This document shows, piece after piece, positions 1 through 8,835 of a DNA stretch of 64,000 nucleotides (positions are counted from its first letter, which is position 1; every line of letters begins with the position of its first letter). Both the position numbers and the translations under genes were made by a program. The stretch is from Arthrobacter sp. EM1 (GTDB taxonomy: Bacteria; Actinomycetota; Actinomycetes; Actinomycetales; Micrococcaceae), in contig NZ_CP124836.1 in assembly GCF_029964055.1 (NCBI RefSeq), positions 3,821,751 through 3,885,750 on the forward strand, in the 5' to 3' direction. The notes under the pieces were generated by a model that worked only from the letters and a program-made list of their open reading frames with translations, had not been told where the DNA came from and made no database searches.

Positions 1-31
1 AGTCGCGCGGGATAGAGAGGACAATCAAGCC

Positions 32-259
32 ATGGACACAACTCAGACAGCAATCGCGGCCTTCGTTATCACGGCTTTGATCGCAACGGCCATCTACTTC
101 CTCGTCATCAAACGCAAGAAGGCGGGCGCTGGTAACAAGCACCCTCACTTCGAGCCACGTGCCACCCGAGATCGCGAGCTGGGCAATGACGGCCGCAATT
201 ACCCGAACGCCACCCGGGTCAACGGTGGCTACAATGGCGGCGGCGGTCTCCCAGGCTGA
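32..259 (+). CDS. Small single-pass membrane protein, 75 aa
   Basis: The ATG is preceded by an agagg ribosome-binding site about 10 bases upstream. Residues 7-26 form one hydrophobic helix (AAFVITALIATAIYFLVI), followed by a basic patch KRKK and then a hydrophilic Gly/Asn-rich tail ending GGGGLPG. This predicts a single-pass anchor with N-terminus out and a cytoplasmic tail. I recognise no family. It stands alone, with no gene for more than 500 bases downstream. Confidence 0.6.
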   Translation: MDTTQTAIAAFVITALIATAIYFLVIKRKKAGAGNKHPHFEPRATRDRELGNDGRNYPNATRVNGGYNGGGGLPG

Positions 260-801
260 AAGACGTGGGGGCGGGTGCCACCCACGGTCTAGCGCCCCTT
301 GTCCGCTGGGCGTGCATCCGGGCCTTCTTCGGGACAGACTTGAGCATCCGCGACGCCTGTACCTCGAACGGTGCAAGCGCGAAAGCCGGGCGTTACTCGA
401 ACCCGGCAAGCACCCACAGCACCACGACGAGGGAGCGGCCGTCGCCGCCGCCGCCGAGGTCGACGGTGCCGGCCATGTCCTCGTCGACCTCCAGGTAATC
501 CCCGTCCGGTGGCTTTCCACTTTCGCAACGGGTGCCCATTTCGAGGGTTCTTAGCAGACCGACCCTGGCGCTCCGAGGAAAAAGCATCCCTGGAGTCCCC
601 GGTCATGCAGTCAGTCACTCCCGCCATCCAACGGGATCTCGAGGCCATGGAGAACGCGCGCCCGTGGCCGGTGCTTCGTCAGAGAGCCGAACTGGAAGGC
701 AGAAATTGGGCGTCCACGGTGCTGCAGTGCATCGGATTATCCGCCCGCTCAAGGATCCTTTACCGTGCACTCATCAGGCCGGACTTTTGTCGGGATGGAC
801 G
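260..801. other. Stretch with no supportable gene
   Basis: Several overlapping open frames exist on both strands but none has protein-like composition plus a ribosome-binding site. Two fragments are the least unlikely. One is a 48-codon minus-strand frame ending near 393 with a C-terminus rich in Gly and Val. The other is a plus-strand frame starting at the ATG near 605. Neither is called as a gene. Confidence 0.5.
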
Positions 802-1098
802 CTAGCTAACGAGCTGCTGGAGCGCGCCGGGAATGAACATTAACGTATTGATCAACGCGAACGTGGCGATGCCGTAACCGATGGCCAGGGCAACAATGGC
901 CAGACCACGGCCGCGTTCTCCCTTCAACCTAATCTGGCTGAGGGCCATGTGTCCGGACCCCACCGCAAAGACAGCAACAACTGCGGCGCCAAAGATCCAG
1001 ACGCCGGAGGCAGCGATTACGGCGAAGATGATGGCTGCGACGGACAGCCGGTTCAGTCGAGTAGTCGACGTTTTGGCCGGCACTATTGGCGTACTCAT
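802..1098 (-). CDS. DUF4190-type small membrane protein
   Basis: The 98-residue protein has two hydrophobic helices, residues about 15-45 and 65-90. They flank a loop that reads GHMALSQIRLKGERGRGLAI, the signature of DUF4190 proteins (GHxALxQIrrtgerGrGlAiaGl). DUF4190 proteins are small two-helix membrane proteins of unknown function, common in Actinobacteria. I chose the ATG at 1098 because it has ggggaa five bases upstream. A longer frame with a TTG start at 1125 has no ribosome-binding site. Confidence 0.75.
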   Translation of the reverse strand: MSTPIVPAKTSTTRLNRLSVAAIIFAVIAASGVWIFGAAVVAVFAVGSGHMALSQIRLKGERGRGLAIVALAIGYGIATFALINTLMFIPGALQQLVS

Positions 1099-1300
1099 AT
1101 CGGTTCCCCAAACCTCGTTGTTCAAGCGAGTCTAGTTGGCCCCTCCAATACCTCGAGCGGATCCGTAGGCCAGGCGCTCGGAACTCATATGGCGTTGCTT
1201 CGATCAACAGAACCCCGCGTGCCCTATGCGCCACGGTCAAAACGACCGATTTTTGAGGCTGTTCCCGGCAGGCCGGCAGAACCGGGTGGGAACGGTAAGG

Positions 1301-1699
1301 CTACGGGAGGTAGCTGAGCTGTGGGTTGTTCAGAGGAGCCACGGCGATACAGATCAGCAGGACCGCAGCGAGCCATAGCATCCAGCCGCGGTCGAACCAG
1401 GCCCCCGAAGCCAGTCTGATCCCGTTGAAGACCAGGATGGGCAGGGCTACAAGCTGGGCGAGGGTGATAGTCATTTCAAACTGCCGCCACACCGACGTAG
1501 AGGCGCAGGAGGCCGACCGGTATTCGCCATCGCAGGCAATTCCGGACCAGCTCTGCGCTCCGGCGATCGATAGGAAGGTGCCAGCGTAGGCGCCCCAACC
1601 GAGGACGAGGATCGCTGCCACGGCCGCCCCCGCGAGGACATTCCTCCTGCGGCTGCCCGGTATCAAATTGGAAATTGGCTCGCGTGTCGTTTCCCCCAT
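1301..1699 (-). CDS. Hypothetical membrane protein, 132 aa
   Basis: Three hydrophobic helices are visible: residues about 21-45, 75-95 and 105-122. An external loop between the first and second contains two cysteines (IACDGEYRSASCAS) that could form a disulphide. The start ATG has agggtgg four bases upstream. I recognise no family. It stands alone. Short motifs containing GGTCAAAA lie on both sides (1235 and 1772). Confidence 0.6.
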   Translation of the reverse strand: MGETTREPISNLIPGSRRRNVLAGAAVAAILVLGWGAYAGTFLSIAGAQSWSGIACDGEYRSASCASTSVWRQFEMTITLAQLVALPILVFNGIRLASGAWFDRGWMLWLAAVLLICIAVAPLNNPQLSYLP

Positions 1700-1922
1700 A
1701 GTTCCACCCTAGATGCATCGGAAGCAGGTGCGTCGTCGGTCTCACTGCGCCCATGCGCCAGAACAGTCGCCGGTCAAAAAGGACCGTTATCGAAATTCTG
1801 GTGCTGCAAAACTGGTGGCTGATGAGTTTTGACTGATGTGGGTCGAAACCGGAGCGAGATTGGGTTGTCGTTTTCACAATTGTGGGGGAGCGGGAGCTGC
1901 CGCGGAGTGCGAGGATTGATCG

Positions 1923-2498
1923 ATGAAATCTGAAGCAGATGCGCGCCTGGACGCCGTCTTGATAGGTGGCCGCGAAGCGCGAGCCATCGTCATCGTGGAC
2001 TACGACCCTTCCTGGCCCGAACGCTTCGAAGCTCTCGCCCAAACCATCCGGGATGCTGCCGGGGAGAAGGCGGTGTCCGTAGAACATATTGGCTCTACAG
2101 CGGTTCCGGGCTTATCGGCCAAGCCCATCATCGACGTCCTCCTGACCGTCATGGACGTTGAGGACGAGTCAGGATATATTCCGGCTCTGGAAGACGCCGG
2201 TTTTGTTCTCCGAGTCCGCGAGGAAGGGCACCGCATGCTCAGGACGCCTGCCAAAGATGTTCACGTCCATGTATTTAACCCTGAGGACGAGGCCGTCTCG
2301 AAGTACAGAGACCTGCGCGATTGGCTTCGGGTCGATGAAACCGACCGTACCCTGTATGCCTATACGAAGAAGTTGCTGGCACGACAACGATGGTCCGATA
2401 TGAATGACTACGCGGATGCGAAGACCGACGTCATCTCGCAAATCCTCGCGCACGCCACGGTCTGGCGCGCGAACCGTTCCGAGAGTAGCCGCGTATGA
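1923..2498 (+). CDS. GrpB family protein (predicted nucleotidyltransferase superfamily)
   Basis: The 191-residue protein carries the GrpB/UPF0157 hallmarks: VDYDPSWPERFEALA (residues 24-38), then SVEHIGSTAVPGLSAKPIIDVLLTV, and later EGHRMLRTP and FNPEDEAVSKYRDLRDWLR. The family has a nucleotidyltransferase-type fold (GSTAVPGLxAKPIID) of poorly known role. Length is normal. A gagga site precedes the ATG. The stop overlaps the next start (ATGA), so it is likely translated with the downstream VOC gene. About 220 bases upstream are free of genes. Confidence 0.85.
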   Translation: MKSEADARLDAVLIGGREARAIVIVDYDPSWPERFEALAQTIRDAAGEKAVSVEHIGSTAVPGLSAKPIIDVLLTVMDVEDESGYIPALEDAGFVLRVREEGHRMLRTPAKDVHVHVFNPEDEAVSKYRDLRDWLRVDETDRTLYAYTKKLLARQRWSDMNDYADAKTDVISQILAHATVWRANRSESSRV

Positions 2499-2944
2499 CC
2501 ACGGCAACCGCTGCACCCGACCCCGTCCTGGTGCCGGAACTTCTCATCACGGATCTCGACAAGAGCCTGGATTTCTGGTGCGGGCTATGCGGGTTCGCGG
2601 TGCTCTATCACCGGATGAACGAGGGTTTTGCCTATATCGCCATAGGCTCGGCGCACGTCATGCTGGAGCAGGTCGGAATGGGTCGAAACTGGATCACCGG
2701 GCCTCTTGAACGTCCGCTGGGGCGCGGGGTCAACTTTCAGGTTTCGGTTCCGTCGATCGAGCCGATTGTGAAGGCCCTCGATGCCGGAGGATGGCCGCTC
2801 TTCATGGCACCGGAGACCAAGTGGTACAGAACCGGCGAGCACGAAGCCGGCGTCACACAGTTTCTGGTGGCAGATCCCGACGGGTACTTGATTCGGTTCC
2901 AGGCGTCTCTGGGACAAAGACTCGCCTTTCACGAGAAGGCATGA
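2495..2944 (+). CDS. VOC family protein, bleomycin-resistance-like
   Basis: This 149-residue protein has the two-module VOC layout. Residues 14-40 read ELLITDLDKSLDFWCGLCGF, the usual betaalpha start, and the C-terminus ends QFLVADPDGYLIRFQASLG. The pattern VQLEVPD/SxxxLxxAxW with NWITGPLERPLGRGVNF resembles BLMA-type drug-binding proteins, which sequester glycopeptides such as bleomycin. It may equally be an uncharacterised dioxygenase-fold protein. It overlaps grpB by four bases and is probably in the same transcript. Confidence 0.75.
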   Translation: MTTATAAPDPVLVPELLITDLDKSLDFWCGLCGFAVLYHRMNEGFAYIAIGSAHVMLEQVGMGRNWITGPLERPLGRGVNFQVSVPSIEPIVKALDAGGWPLFMAPETKWYRTGEHEAGVTQFLVADPDGYLIRFQASLGQRLAFHEKA

Positions 2945-2977
2945 GGATCCACAGGATCGGAATCCGCTGGGCGTGAG

Positions 2978-3937
2978 TCAGTTGCTGTTGTTGTCGACTG
3001 CGGCGGACGTGTTTTTGTGAATGAAGGCGTGAACCATGGGGATGAAGCCCGGTGCCAGTTGCGACGCTCTGTCTTTTGTCGGATCGGGGTCTTCTATGAA
3101 CAGGCCGTGTCCGGCGCCAGGGAACACGGCTATGCCGTGGGGATTGCCTGGCAGTGGCCGGAGCAGTGACGAGAAGGCTGCCAGGCTTTCGGGGACTGGA
3201 ACCATTGCGTCGGATGCTCCCAGCAGTGCCAGCACCGGGCACTGGACCCTGGGCAGGATCTGTGCGGGGTCAAAGTCGAGAACCTGCCGGAGGAATCCCA
3301 GCATCTCAACAGTGTCGAAGTAACGCGTCGCGATTTCGTACCAGGTTCTGCCGCTGAAGGTTTCTTGACGGGTCAGGACCTCCCCGGGGGCCTGCCCGGA
3401 AAGCAGCCGGTCTGCCCGGTCATCGAGCCACCGTCCGGCTTCCGCTAAGGAGATGTCATCCTGTCCGTCCTGGCGGAGGTTGTTCAGGATTCGGAAGCGG
3501 TCCTGGAACGCGGGCGAGACACCGGGCCCGGAGTTGGAGATGACGAACTGGATCCGGGCATCGAGGGCCGCTGCGATCAGCGCCACCCACCCGCCCTGGC
3601 TCACTCCGTAGAAGCCGCACCCGACGCCTGCTACCGCTGGGTGGGACCTCAGCAGCGCCGCTGCCGCAAGGGATTCGTCCGCCCGGGCAGTCAGGGATTG
3701 TGTCCTCCAGTCACCGGAGGAATTGCCGCACCCGGGTTTGTCGTGTGTGAGGACCACTGTTCCGCACGAGACGAGCAGATCAACGGCACCACCCCAGCCA
3801 TCGGCTGTGCCGTCTCCGGAGCCGTCCACCAGGACCAGTCCCGGCTGGGGGAGGGGTGAAGGACGGTAGTGAATCAGGGCGTTGAGGTCGCCGGCGGCGG
3901 TGCTGACTCGGGCGCTCTCCCTGACTATTGGTTCCAT
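2978..3937 (-). CDS. Alpha/beta hydrolase
   Basis: The 319 residues fit an alpha/beta hydrolase of the dienelactone-hydrolase/esterase type. The nucleophile elbow is GVSQGG near residue 115. The acid is probably in GASDAMVP near 245 and the histidine in FPGAGHGLF near 280. HDKPGCGNSSGDW after strand 4 resembles peptidase-S9/BAAT-like hydrolases that act on small esters or amides. There is no signal peptide, so it is cytoplasmic. The substrate cannot be told. It converges with the VOC gene across a 33-base gap. Confidence 0.8.
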   Translation of the reverse strand: MEPIVRESARVSTAAGDLNALIHYRPSPLPQPGLVLVDGSGDGTADGWGGAVDLLVSCGTVVLTHDKPGCGNSSGDWRTQSLTARADESLAAAALLRSHPAVAGVGCGFYGVSQGGWVALIAAALDARIQFVISNSGPGVSPAFQDRFRILNNLRQDGQDDISLAEAGRWLDDRADRLLSGQAPGEVLTRQETFSGRTWYEIATRYFDTVEMLGFLRQVLDFDPAQILPRVQCPVLALLGASDAMVPVPESLAAFSSLLRPLPGNPHGIAVFPGAGHGLFIEDPDPTKDRASQLAPGFIPMVHAFIHKNTSAAVDNNSN

Positions 3938-4166
3938 AGCCCGGACTGTACATCACCAGATGGGCTCGTCCATATGCTCGGCGACGAAGGCCTGCCGTGA
4001 TGAAGTTCAGTCGATCGAACCTGTTAGTTCCCAGACTCGTCGGAGTTGCGGCGCAAGGCCAGTGCCATCAGCACTTCGTCTCTGTCTCCCGCGGTCAACC
4101 GGAGGGCGGTCGCCGGGTCTCGTGCCACGCGCAAGGCGCGAAGAAGCCCTCCGGTACGCCGATCCG

Positions 4167-4925
4167 TTAACGTGTTGATGGGAGGAGCGCTTCGACCCAG
4201 ATGCGTTGGTGCTGTTTTGCGTATTGAGTTGCGGTTCTCCAGTGGTCGCCGTGCCCATTGGCATACATGGTCCCCCACGGTTCCTGACCTGTCTCGTGAG
4301 AAGACCTGAGAAGGTTGTGCATGGCTGCGGCGCGGCGATACATTGCGGCGGGGAGGCCGGCGCGCAGGCCAGGGTCTGCTGCATAGCCATCGACGAATGC
4401 TGCGAGATTTTGTGCCGCTTCCTTGGGAGCCTGCTGGGTGTTGGAGAGCGTGAAGGCTTGGGCGGCGTAGGCAAGGTCCCATAGCCGGGTGCTCGGCGCG
4501 GCAGCGTCCCAGTCGATAAATGCCCATCGTTCACCGATGATGAGGTTCCACGGCGCGAGGTCGTTGTGGCAGATTAGCTCTTCGCCGGGACTGGGAATCG
4601 CCGTGATCCACGACGCGCCAGGGTCTGGGGTGAATGCTTCGCTTGCGTCGTGGATGGCCCGCACCATCGCTCCGACCCTGCCGAGTTCTGCATGGGTGAG
4701 TGGATCCGAATCGAGGGCAAGCCGGCCTGGAATGAATTCCGTGACCTGCCTGCCTTGGGCATCTTGGCCGAGGGCAGCGGGGACATCGACCCCGGCCGCC
4801 CGGACTGCTGTCATGAAGGCCAGGACATGAGGGGTCGCCTCGGTCCACGGTTTACGGACGGTTGACCCCACACGCACGACGACGCCGCTGGCGTTGCCTC
4901 CGCTGAGTATTTGCTCGTCTGTCAC
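4167..4925 (-). CDS. Aminoglycoside-phosphotransferase-family kinase (APH fold)
   Basis: The core motifs are ICHNDLAPWNLI (Brenner motif, catalytic Asp near residue 134) and FIDWDAAAPSTRLWDLAY (metal-binding Asp). The N-terminal lobe has a short Gly-rich loop SGGNASGVVVRVGSTV. Length, 252 aa, is slightly short for the APH family, whose members phosphorylate antibiotics, choline or homoserine. The gene lies two bases after the TmrB-like gene on the same strand, so they form a likely two-gene operon. After its stop, a further frame of about 45 codons runs to 4024 without a clear start. Confidence 0.8.
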   Translation of the reverse strand: MTDEQILSGGNASGVVVRVGSTVRKPWTEATPHVLAFMTAVRAAGVDVPAALGQDAQGRQVTEFIPGRLALDSDPLTHAELGRVGAMVRAIHDASEAFTPDPGASWITAIPSPGEELICHNDLAPWNLIIGERWAFIDWDAAAPSTRLWDLAYAAQAFTLSNTQQAPKEAAQNLAAFVDGYAADPGLRAGLPAAMYRRAAAMHNLLRSSHETGQEPWGTMYANGHGDHWRTATQYAKQHQRIWVEALLPSTR

Positions 4926-4927
4926 AG

Positions 4928-5527
4928 CTAAAGACTAGTTTTCGACAGGCGGGTTTCCGGAAGCTGACCGTCGTCGGGCAGGCTGCCGGGTGGTGTGTGC
5001 CGTTGGCGGCTAAGGACTGAATCCGCGATCCGTTGCGCAGCTTGGTCCGCCGTGATGTGCGTGGTGTCGATGACCTCGGCTTCATGGTGCAGCCAAGTAT
5101 GAGCTGCCTCGGCGTACGGTTCCAGGTACGCGAAGCGGAACGTCGAAGGGGCAAGGTCCTTATCGTTCTGTATTCGGTCGCGGAGCGTTGCCTGGTCGGC
5201 GTGGAGAACAAAATGCTGGATCGGTATGCCGTGAGCGCTCAGCCCCTCGCTGATCTCCCGCCAGTAGGTCTCCACCAAGACCGTCATCGGCATCACGAGC
5301 GTTCCGCCGGTGTACTCGAGCACACGCCTGGCGGTTTCGACAACGAGCGTCCGCCACGGGTCCCAGTGCTGGAAGTTATCCGTCGCCGGAAGCCCGGGTT
5401 TGATGTCCATGAGTACCTCACCGACCTTTTCAGCGTCGAAGACGCGGGATCCGGGCAGCAACTGCTGCACGAGCGCGCTCGTCGTTGTTTTACCCGCCCC
5501 GTGGGTGCCGTTGAGCCAGATAATCAT
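4928..5527 (-). CDS. TmrB-like ATP-binding protein (AAA/NTPase)
   Basis: The protein opens with a Walker A loop, LNGTHGAGKTTTS (residues 5-17), and has FDAEKVGEVL, then NFQHWDPWRTLV and PMTVLVETYWREI. This is the pattern of TmrB, the tunicamycin-resistance ATP-binding protein of Bacillus, and related P-loop kinases. Members are about 190-200 aa; this one is 199. It begins an operon with the APH-type kinase two bases downstream. Both may be small-molecule resistance or kinase functions. The substrate is not deducible. Confidence 0.75.
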   Translation of the reverse strand: MIIWLNGTHGAGKTTTSALVQQLLPGSRVFDAEKVGEVLMDIKPGLPATDNFQHWDPWRTLVVETARRVLEYTGGTLVMPMTVLVETYWREISEGLSAHGIPIQHFVLHADQATLRDRIQNDKDLAPSTFRFAYLEPYAEAAHTWLHHEAEVIDTTHITADQAAQRIADSVLSRQRHTPPGSLPDDGQLPETRLSKTSL

Positions 5528-5608
5528 GGACCGAAGCCTAGCGCCAAAAGACGTTTGCTTCCCCGCCCGGCCGGCAGCCCGGGAGGGTCTCTTGGCGGAG
5601 GACTGGGT

Positions 5609-7087
5609 CTAGTTTGCTTCTGCCGGGACTGCAGGACGCATGCGCAGAAGGAGTCCGACGAGTAGTGCTGTGGCGAGGCAGAGGCCGGCGTTGATGCCGA
5701 TGGCCGGTAATACGGCGTCCAGGACCTGCTGCGGGGCGTTGTCGCTGCCGTGCCGGAGTAGGGACGCGGCGATGATGGTGCTCATGACCGGGATGCCCAT
5801 GGTGATGCCGACCTGCTGGCTCATGGTCGTCAGCCCGGTGGCGAGGCCCTGTTCGGTGTCCGGCAGCCCGGTGGTGGCGGTGACCATGAAACCGACGATA
5901 GCGGCGAGGTTGGCGACGCCGCCGATGAAGGTTCCGATCAGCACGATGATCAGGGATCCTTGGCTGGTGTTGATGAGGAGCAGGGATCCGGTGGCGGCGG
6001 CCTGGATGGTGAGGCCGAGGATGATGGTGTTTTTGTTGCCGAGCCTGCCGATGAGCTTCGGCGCGATCAGGCCCCCGACGATGGTGCCGGCGCCGAGCAC
6101 GGCGAAGGACAGGCCGGCCCCGAGCGGGGTGTAGCCGAGGACCTGCTGGAGGTAGAGGGTGAGGACGAAGACCAGGGAGGTTTCGGTGGCGAACGCGAGG
6201 ATTCCGGCGATGTTGCCCCAGGCGATGTTGTTTCGGCGCAGGATACTCACGGGGACGAGGGCATGGGCGGTGTTCTTTTCGATGAAGAAGAACACGATGA
6301 ACAATGCCGCGCCTGCGGTCAGGGTGCCCCACGCCAGTGGGTCGTCCCAGCCCTTCTCGCCGGCCGTGGTCAGGCCGAAGACGAGTGCGAGCAGGGCAAT
6401 GGTGACGGTGACGGCGCCTGGGACATCGAGCTTCGTCCTGTTCCCCCGGGCGGATTCGGTCAGGAGTTTCGGTGCCAGGATCAGAACGAAGGCCGCGACG
6501 GGGATGTTGATGAAGAACGCCCACCGCCAGGAGAGCAGGTCGGTCAGGAGTCCGCCGAGGATCGCGCCGGTGGTGAAGCCGGCGGCCATTAGGGAGCCGT
6601 TCAGTCCCAGGGCTTTGTCCCGCAGCGGTCCCTCGGGGAAGGACGTCGTGAGCAGGGACAGGGCGGCCGGGGTGACGGCGGCGGTGGCGAGGCCCTGGGC
6701 GACACGTGCGGCCAGCAACAGGCCGGGATCGGTGGCGAGGCCGCCGAGAAGGGAACCAATCCCGAGCAGAGCCATGCCGGCGATGAAGAGGCGTTTGCGG
6801 CCGAAGAGGTCAGCGACCCGGCCGAAGAACAGGGTGAATCCTGCCGCGCAGAGCGCGAAGGACGTCGCGATCCACTGCAGGTGTTCGAGGGAGAATCCGA
6901 CGTCGGCCCCGATGCGGGGGAGTGCGACGTTGAGGATGGAGAAGTCCACCGCGAGGGTGAAGCTGGCGGTCAGCAGCAGGACCATGATGAGCCGCTGCCG
7001 GCCGGTCATCCGGGGAGGCGCTGCGGGAGCTGGCGGGGCCGGTGGTGCGGTGAGCTGGGGGAGTGGTGAGGTGTCGCGGGCTGTCAT
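5609..7087 (-). CDS. MFS drug efflux transporter, DHA2 (EmrB/QacA) family
   Basis: About 14 hydrophobic segments are spread over 492 residues, the layout of DHA2 proton-drug antiporters. Motif A appears as GRVADLFGRKRLFIAG in loop 2-3. Motif C-like LGGLLTDLLSWRWAFFINIPV lies near TM5, and DFSILNVALPRIG marks TM1. I start it at 7087 (MTARDTSPLPQ) rather than at an upstream frame extension, because the extension would run through the promoter region and its palindrome. It is divergent from an HTH regulator, which probably controls it. Confidence 0.9.
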   Translation of the reverse strand: MTARDTSPLPQLTAPPAPPAPAAPPRMTGRQRLIMVLLLTASFTLAVDFSILNVALPRIGADVGFSLEHLQWIATSFALCAAGFTLFFGRVADLFGRKRLFIAGMALLGIGSLLGGLATDPGLLLAARVAQGLATAAVTPAALSLLTTSFPEGPLRDKALGLNGSLMAAGFTTGAILGGLLTDLLSWRWAFFINIPVAAFVLILAPKLLTESARGNRTKLDVPGAVTVTIALLALVFGLTTAGEKGWDDPLAWGTLTAGAALFIVFFFIEKNTAHALVPVSILRRNNIAWGNIAGILAFATETSLVFVLTLYLQQVLGYTPLGAGLSFAVLGAGTIVGGLIAPKLIGRLGNKNTIILGLTIQAAATGSLLLINTSQGSLIIVLIGTFIGGVANLAAIVGFMVTATTGLPDTEQGLATGLTTMSQQVGITMGIPVMSTIIAASLLRHGSDNAPQQVLDAVLPAIGINAGLCLATALLVGLLLRMRPAVPAEAN

Positions 7088-7167
7088 GGCGGGGATGTCC
7101 GATCGCTGAAGTCTGGGATGGGTTCCCTTCCACCCTGCCGGTCCCGGGCACGGACAGCCACGCCGTG

Positions 7168-7198
7168 CTGTGGGTAGCACTGGCAGTGCTACCCACAG
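7168..7198. promoter_or_regulatory. 31-bp perfect palindrome, candidate operator
   Basis: Arms of 15 bases, ctgtgggtagcactg and its exact reverse complement, meet around a single central G. It lies midway in the 139-base region between the divergent efflux pump (start 7087) and the HTH gene (start 7227), 28 bases before the latter. The position suits a dimeric regulator repressing both genes. That the neighbouring HTH protein binds here is inference. Confidence 0.75.
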
Positions 7199-7226
7199 TT
7201 GGTGATGTTCGGGAATACTCACAGGT

Positions 7227-8087
7227 ATGAATCAACCGGTAGCCATGGGCGAGTTCCTGCGCAAACGACGGGCCTCCCTGAGCCCGGGCGATGTCGGGCT
7301 CATGGACTACGGGACGCGGCGGGTGCCTGGCCTGCGGCGTGAGGAGGTGGCGATGATGGCCGGGATGAGCGTGACCTACTATGCCCGGCTGGAACAGGGC
7401 CAGCACCTGAACGCCTCCGACGCCGTCATTAACTCCCTTTCCAGGGCGCTGGCGTTGACCGACGTCGAACGCAAGCACCTCGCGGACCTCTCCGGAATCC
7501 GGCGCCGGAACGCGAAGCCTTCCCGCAGCCGCCCGGACCATGTCCGGCCCGGAACGAAACGGCTGATCGAGTCCATGCACCCGGTCCCGGCGGTGGTGCT
7601 GGGTAAACGCACGGAGGTCCTGGCCTGGAACGCCGCCGGCCACGGCCTGGTCGCCCCGCATCTGGACTTCGAATCCCCGGAAACGCCGACACAGCGGCCG
7701 AACATGACCCGGATGCTCTTCCTGGACGAAGCCACACGGAACCTGTATGCGCACTGGCGGACCGAGGCCGGCCGCGCCGTGGCCTCCCTGCGGCTCCTGT
7801 CGGGCCGGTTCGCCGACGACGCCGAGCTCGCCGCGCTGGTCGGTGAGCTGACCCTCAAAAGCCCGGAATTCGCCGTGATGTGGGCCGAACACCCGGTCGA
7901 GAACTGCATGTCCGGTAGCAAAACCCTGCACCACCCTGCGCTCGGACCGCTGGAGCTCGGGTTTGAGGTCCTGACCATGCCGGACGATTCCGGTCATCGG
8001 ATCCTGACCTACACGGCCGAACCCGGCAGCGCCGAGGCCCGCGCACTGGCCCGGCTCACAGACGAACGAACTGTTTTGACGCTCTGA
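7227..8087 (+). CDS. XRE-family HTH regulator with MmyB-like ligand-binding domain
   Basis: Residues 6-60 are an HTH_3 domain: GEFLRKRRASL, then RRVPGLRREEVAMMAGMSVTYYARLEQG. The last part is the diagnostic sequence of MmyB/YgiT-type regulators. Residues about 105-280 form the MLTR-like ligand-binding domain (PVPAVVLGKRTEVLAWN, then RNLYAHWR and AVASLRLLSGR). The 286-aa length is normal. It is divergent from the DHA2 pump with a palindrome between them, so it probably regulates the pump and itself. No good Shine-Dalgarno is seen. Confidence 0.88.
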   Translation: MNQPVAMGEFLRKRRASLSPGDVGLMDYGTRRVPGLRREEVAMMAGMSVTYYARLEQGQHLNASDAVINSLSRALALTDVERKHLADLSGIRRRNAKPSRSRPDHVRPGTKRLIESMHPVPAVVLGKRTEVLAWNAAGHGLVAPHLDFESPETPTQRPNMTRMLFLDEATRNLYAHWRTEAGRAVASLRLLSGRFADDAELAALVGELTLKSPEFAVMWAEHPVENCMSGSKTLHHPALGPLELGFEVLTMPDDSGHRILTYTAEPGSAEARALARLTDERTVLTL

Positions 8088-8096
8088 TCAAGAGAA

Positions 8097-8111
8097 GCTC
8101 GCTTCGCGAGC
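8097..8111. terminator. Short hairpin after the HTH gene
   Basis: gctcg-cttcg-cgagc forms a five-base-pair stem with a stable tetraloop-like centre nine bases after the HTH stop. There is no T-run, so intrinsic termination is uncertain. Confidence 0.3.
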
Positions 8112-8165
8112 CGACAGACGTGACCCGATGGACAGAAAAGTGGGGCAACCACAATGGAGGCAAAC

Positions 8166-8573
8166 ATGGCGCGAGTGGTCAGTCTCATTCGTTCGGACTC
8201 TCTGGCAGACGTTGCGCAGTACGCATACGCAGCAACCGCCCCCAGCGGCGCCCGCCTTATCTTCCTGGCCGGCGCATGTCCGCTGAACGCGGATGGTTCG
8301 ACGGCGGGGGTAGGTGACTACACGGCCCAGGCGGAGAAGGCGATAGCGAACATGCGCCTTGCTTTGGAGGCGGCCGGTGCGGGCTTGGAGGATGTGATCA
8401 GCACTCGCGTTCTCGTCGCGTCTAACGACAGGGTCGACCTGGTGGCTGCGTGGGACGTTGTCCGCACCTCGTTCGGTGACCACGATGTTCCCAGCACCCT
8501 GATGGGAGTCACTGTTCTCGGCTACCCCGACCAGCTCGTGGAAGTCGAAGCGGTAGCCGCAGTCCTCGACTGA
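8166..8573 (+). CDS. RidA family protein
   Basis: The 135-residue protein has the YjgF/RidA fold. It reads LIFLAGACPLNADGS, then YTAQAEKAIANMRLALEAAGAGLEDVISTRVLVA, where the Arg of STRVLV matches the substrate-carboxylate Arg of RidA, and ends QLVEVEAVAAVL. RidA deaminates reactive enamine/imine intermediates of amino-acid metabolism; subfamily members differ. I start it at the ATG at 8166 because tggagg lies directly upstream. An in-frame ATG four codons earlier overlaps that site. Confidence 0.85.
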   Translation: MARVVSLIRSDSLADVAQYAYAATAPSGARLIFLAGACPLNADGSTAGVGDYTAQAEKAIANMRLALEAAGAGLEDVISTRVLVASNDRVDLVAAWDVVRTSFGDHDVPSTLMGVTVLGYPDQLVEVEAVAAVLD

Positions 8574-8835
8574 ACGCGGCACCAGCCGGCAACGAAGCTG
8601 GGGACGCTTGCCGGGGGTGGGTGGTTGAACAAGGATCAGCCCCGCCCCGCAGGAACGAATGGCCCATCGGTGCACCAATGCGGTCTGTCTTGAGTCGAGC
8701 CACTCACCCTTCATCAGCCGGTCCGGGCAGCTCACCGAACCAATCGCTGGGATCTAGACCAAGCGCGAGAGCCGCCGACCGCGGGAGCGCCTGAGGCCCC
8801 AGGGGACGCGGAAAGGACAGTCGTGTCAGCTCCGG
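8574..8835. other. Intergenic, nothing recognised
   Basis: These 262 bases follow the RidA stop and end at the convergent cysteine hydrolase. I see no coding frame with supportable start or family match, and no strong hairpin. Confidence 0.5.

Noticed and set aside
6810..7997. 395-codon minus frame across the pump/regulator intergenic region
   Set aside because: It would read antisense to the HTH gene and through the palindrome; no RBS or motif.
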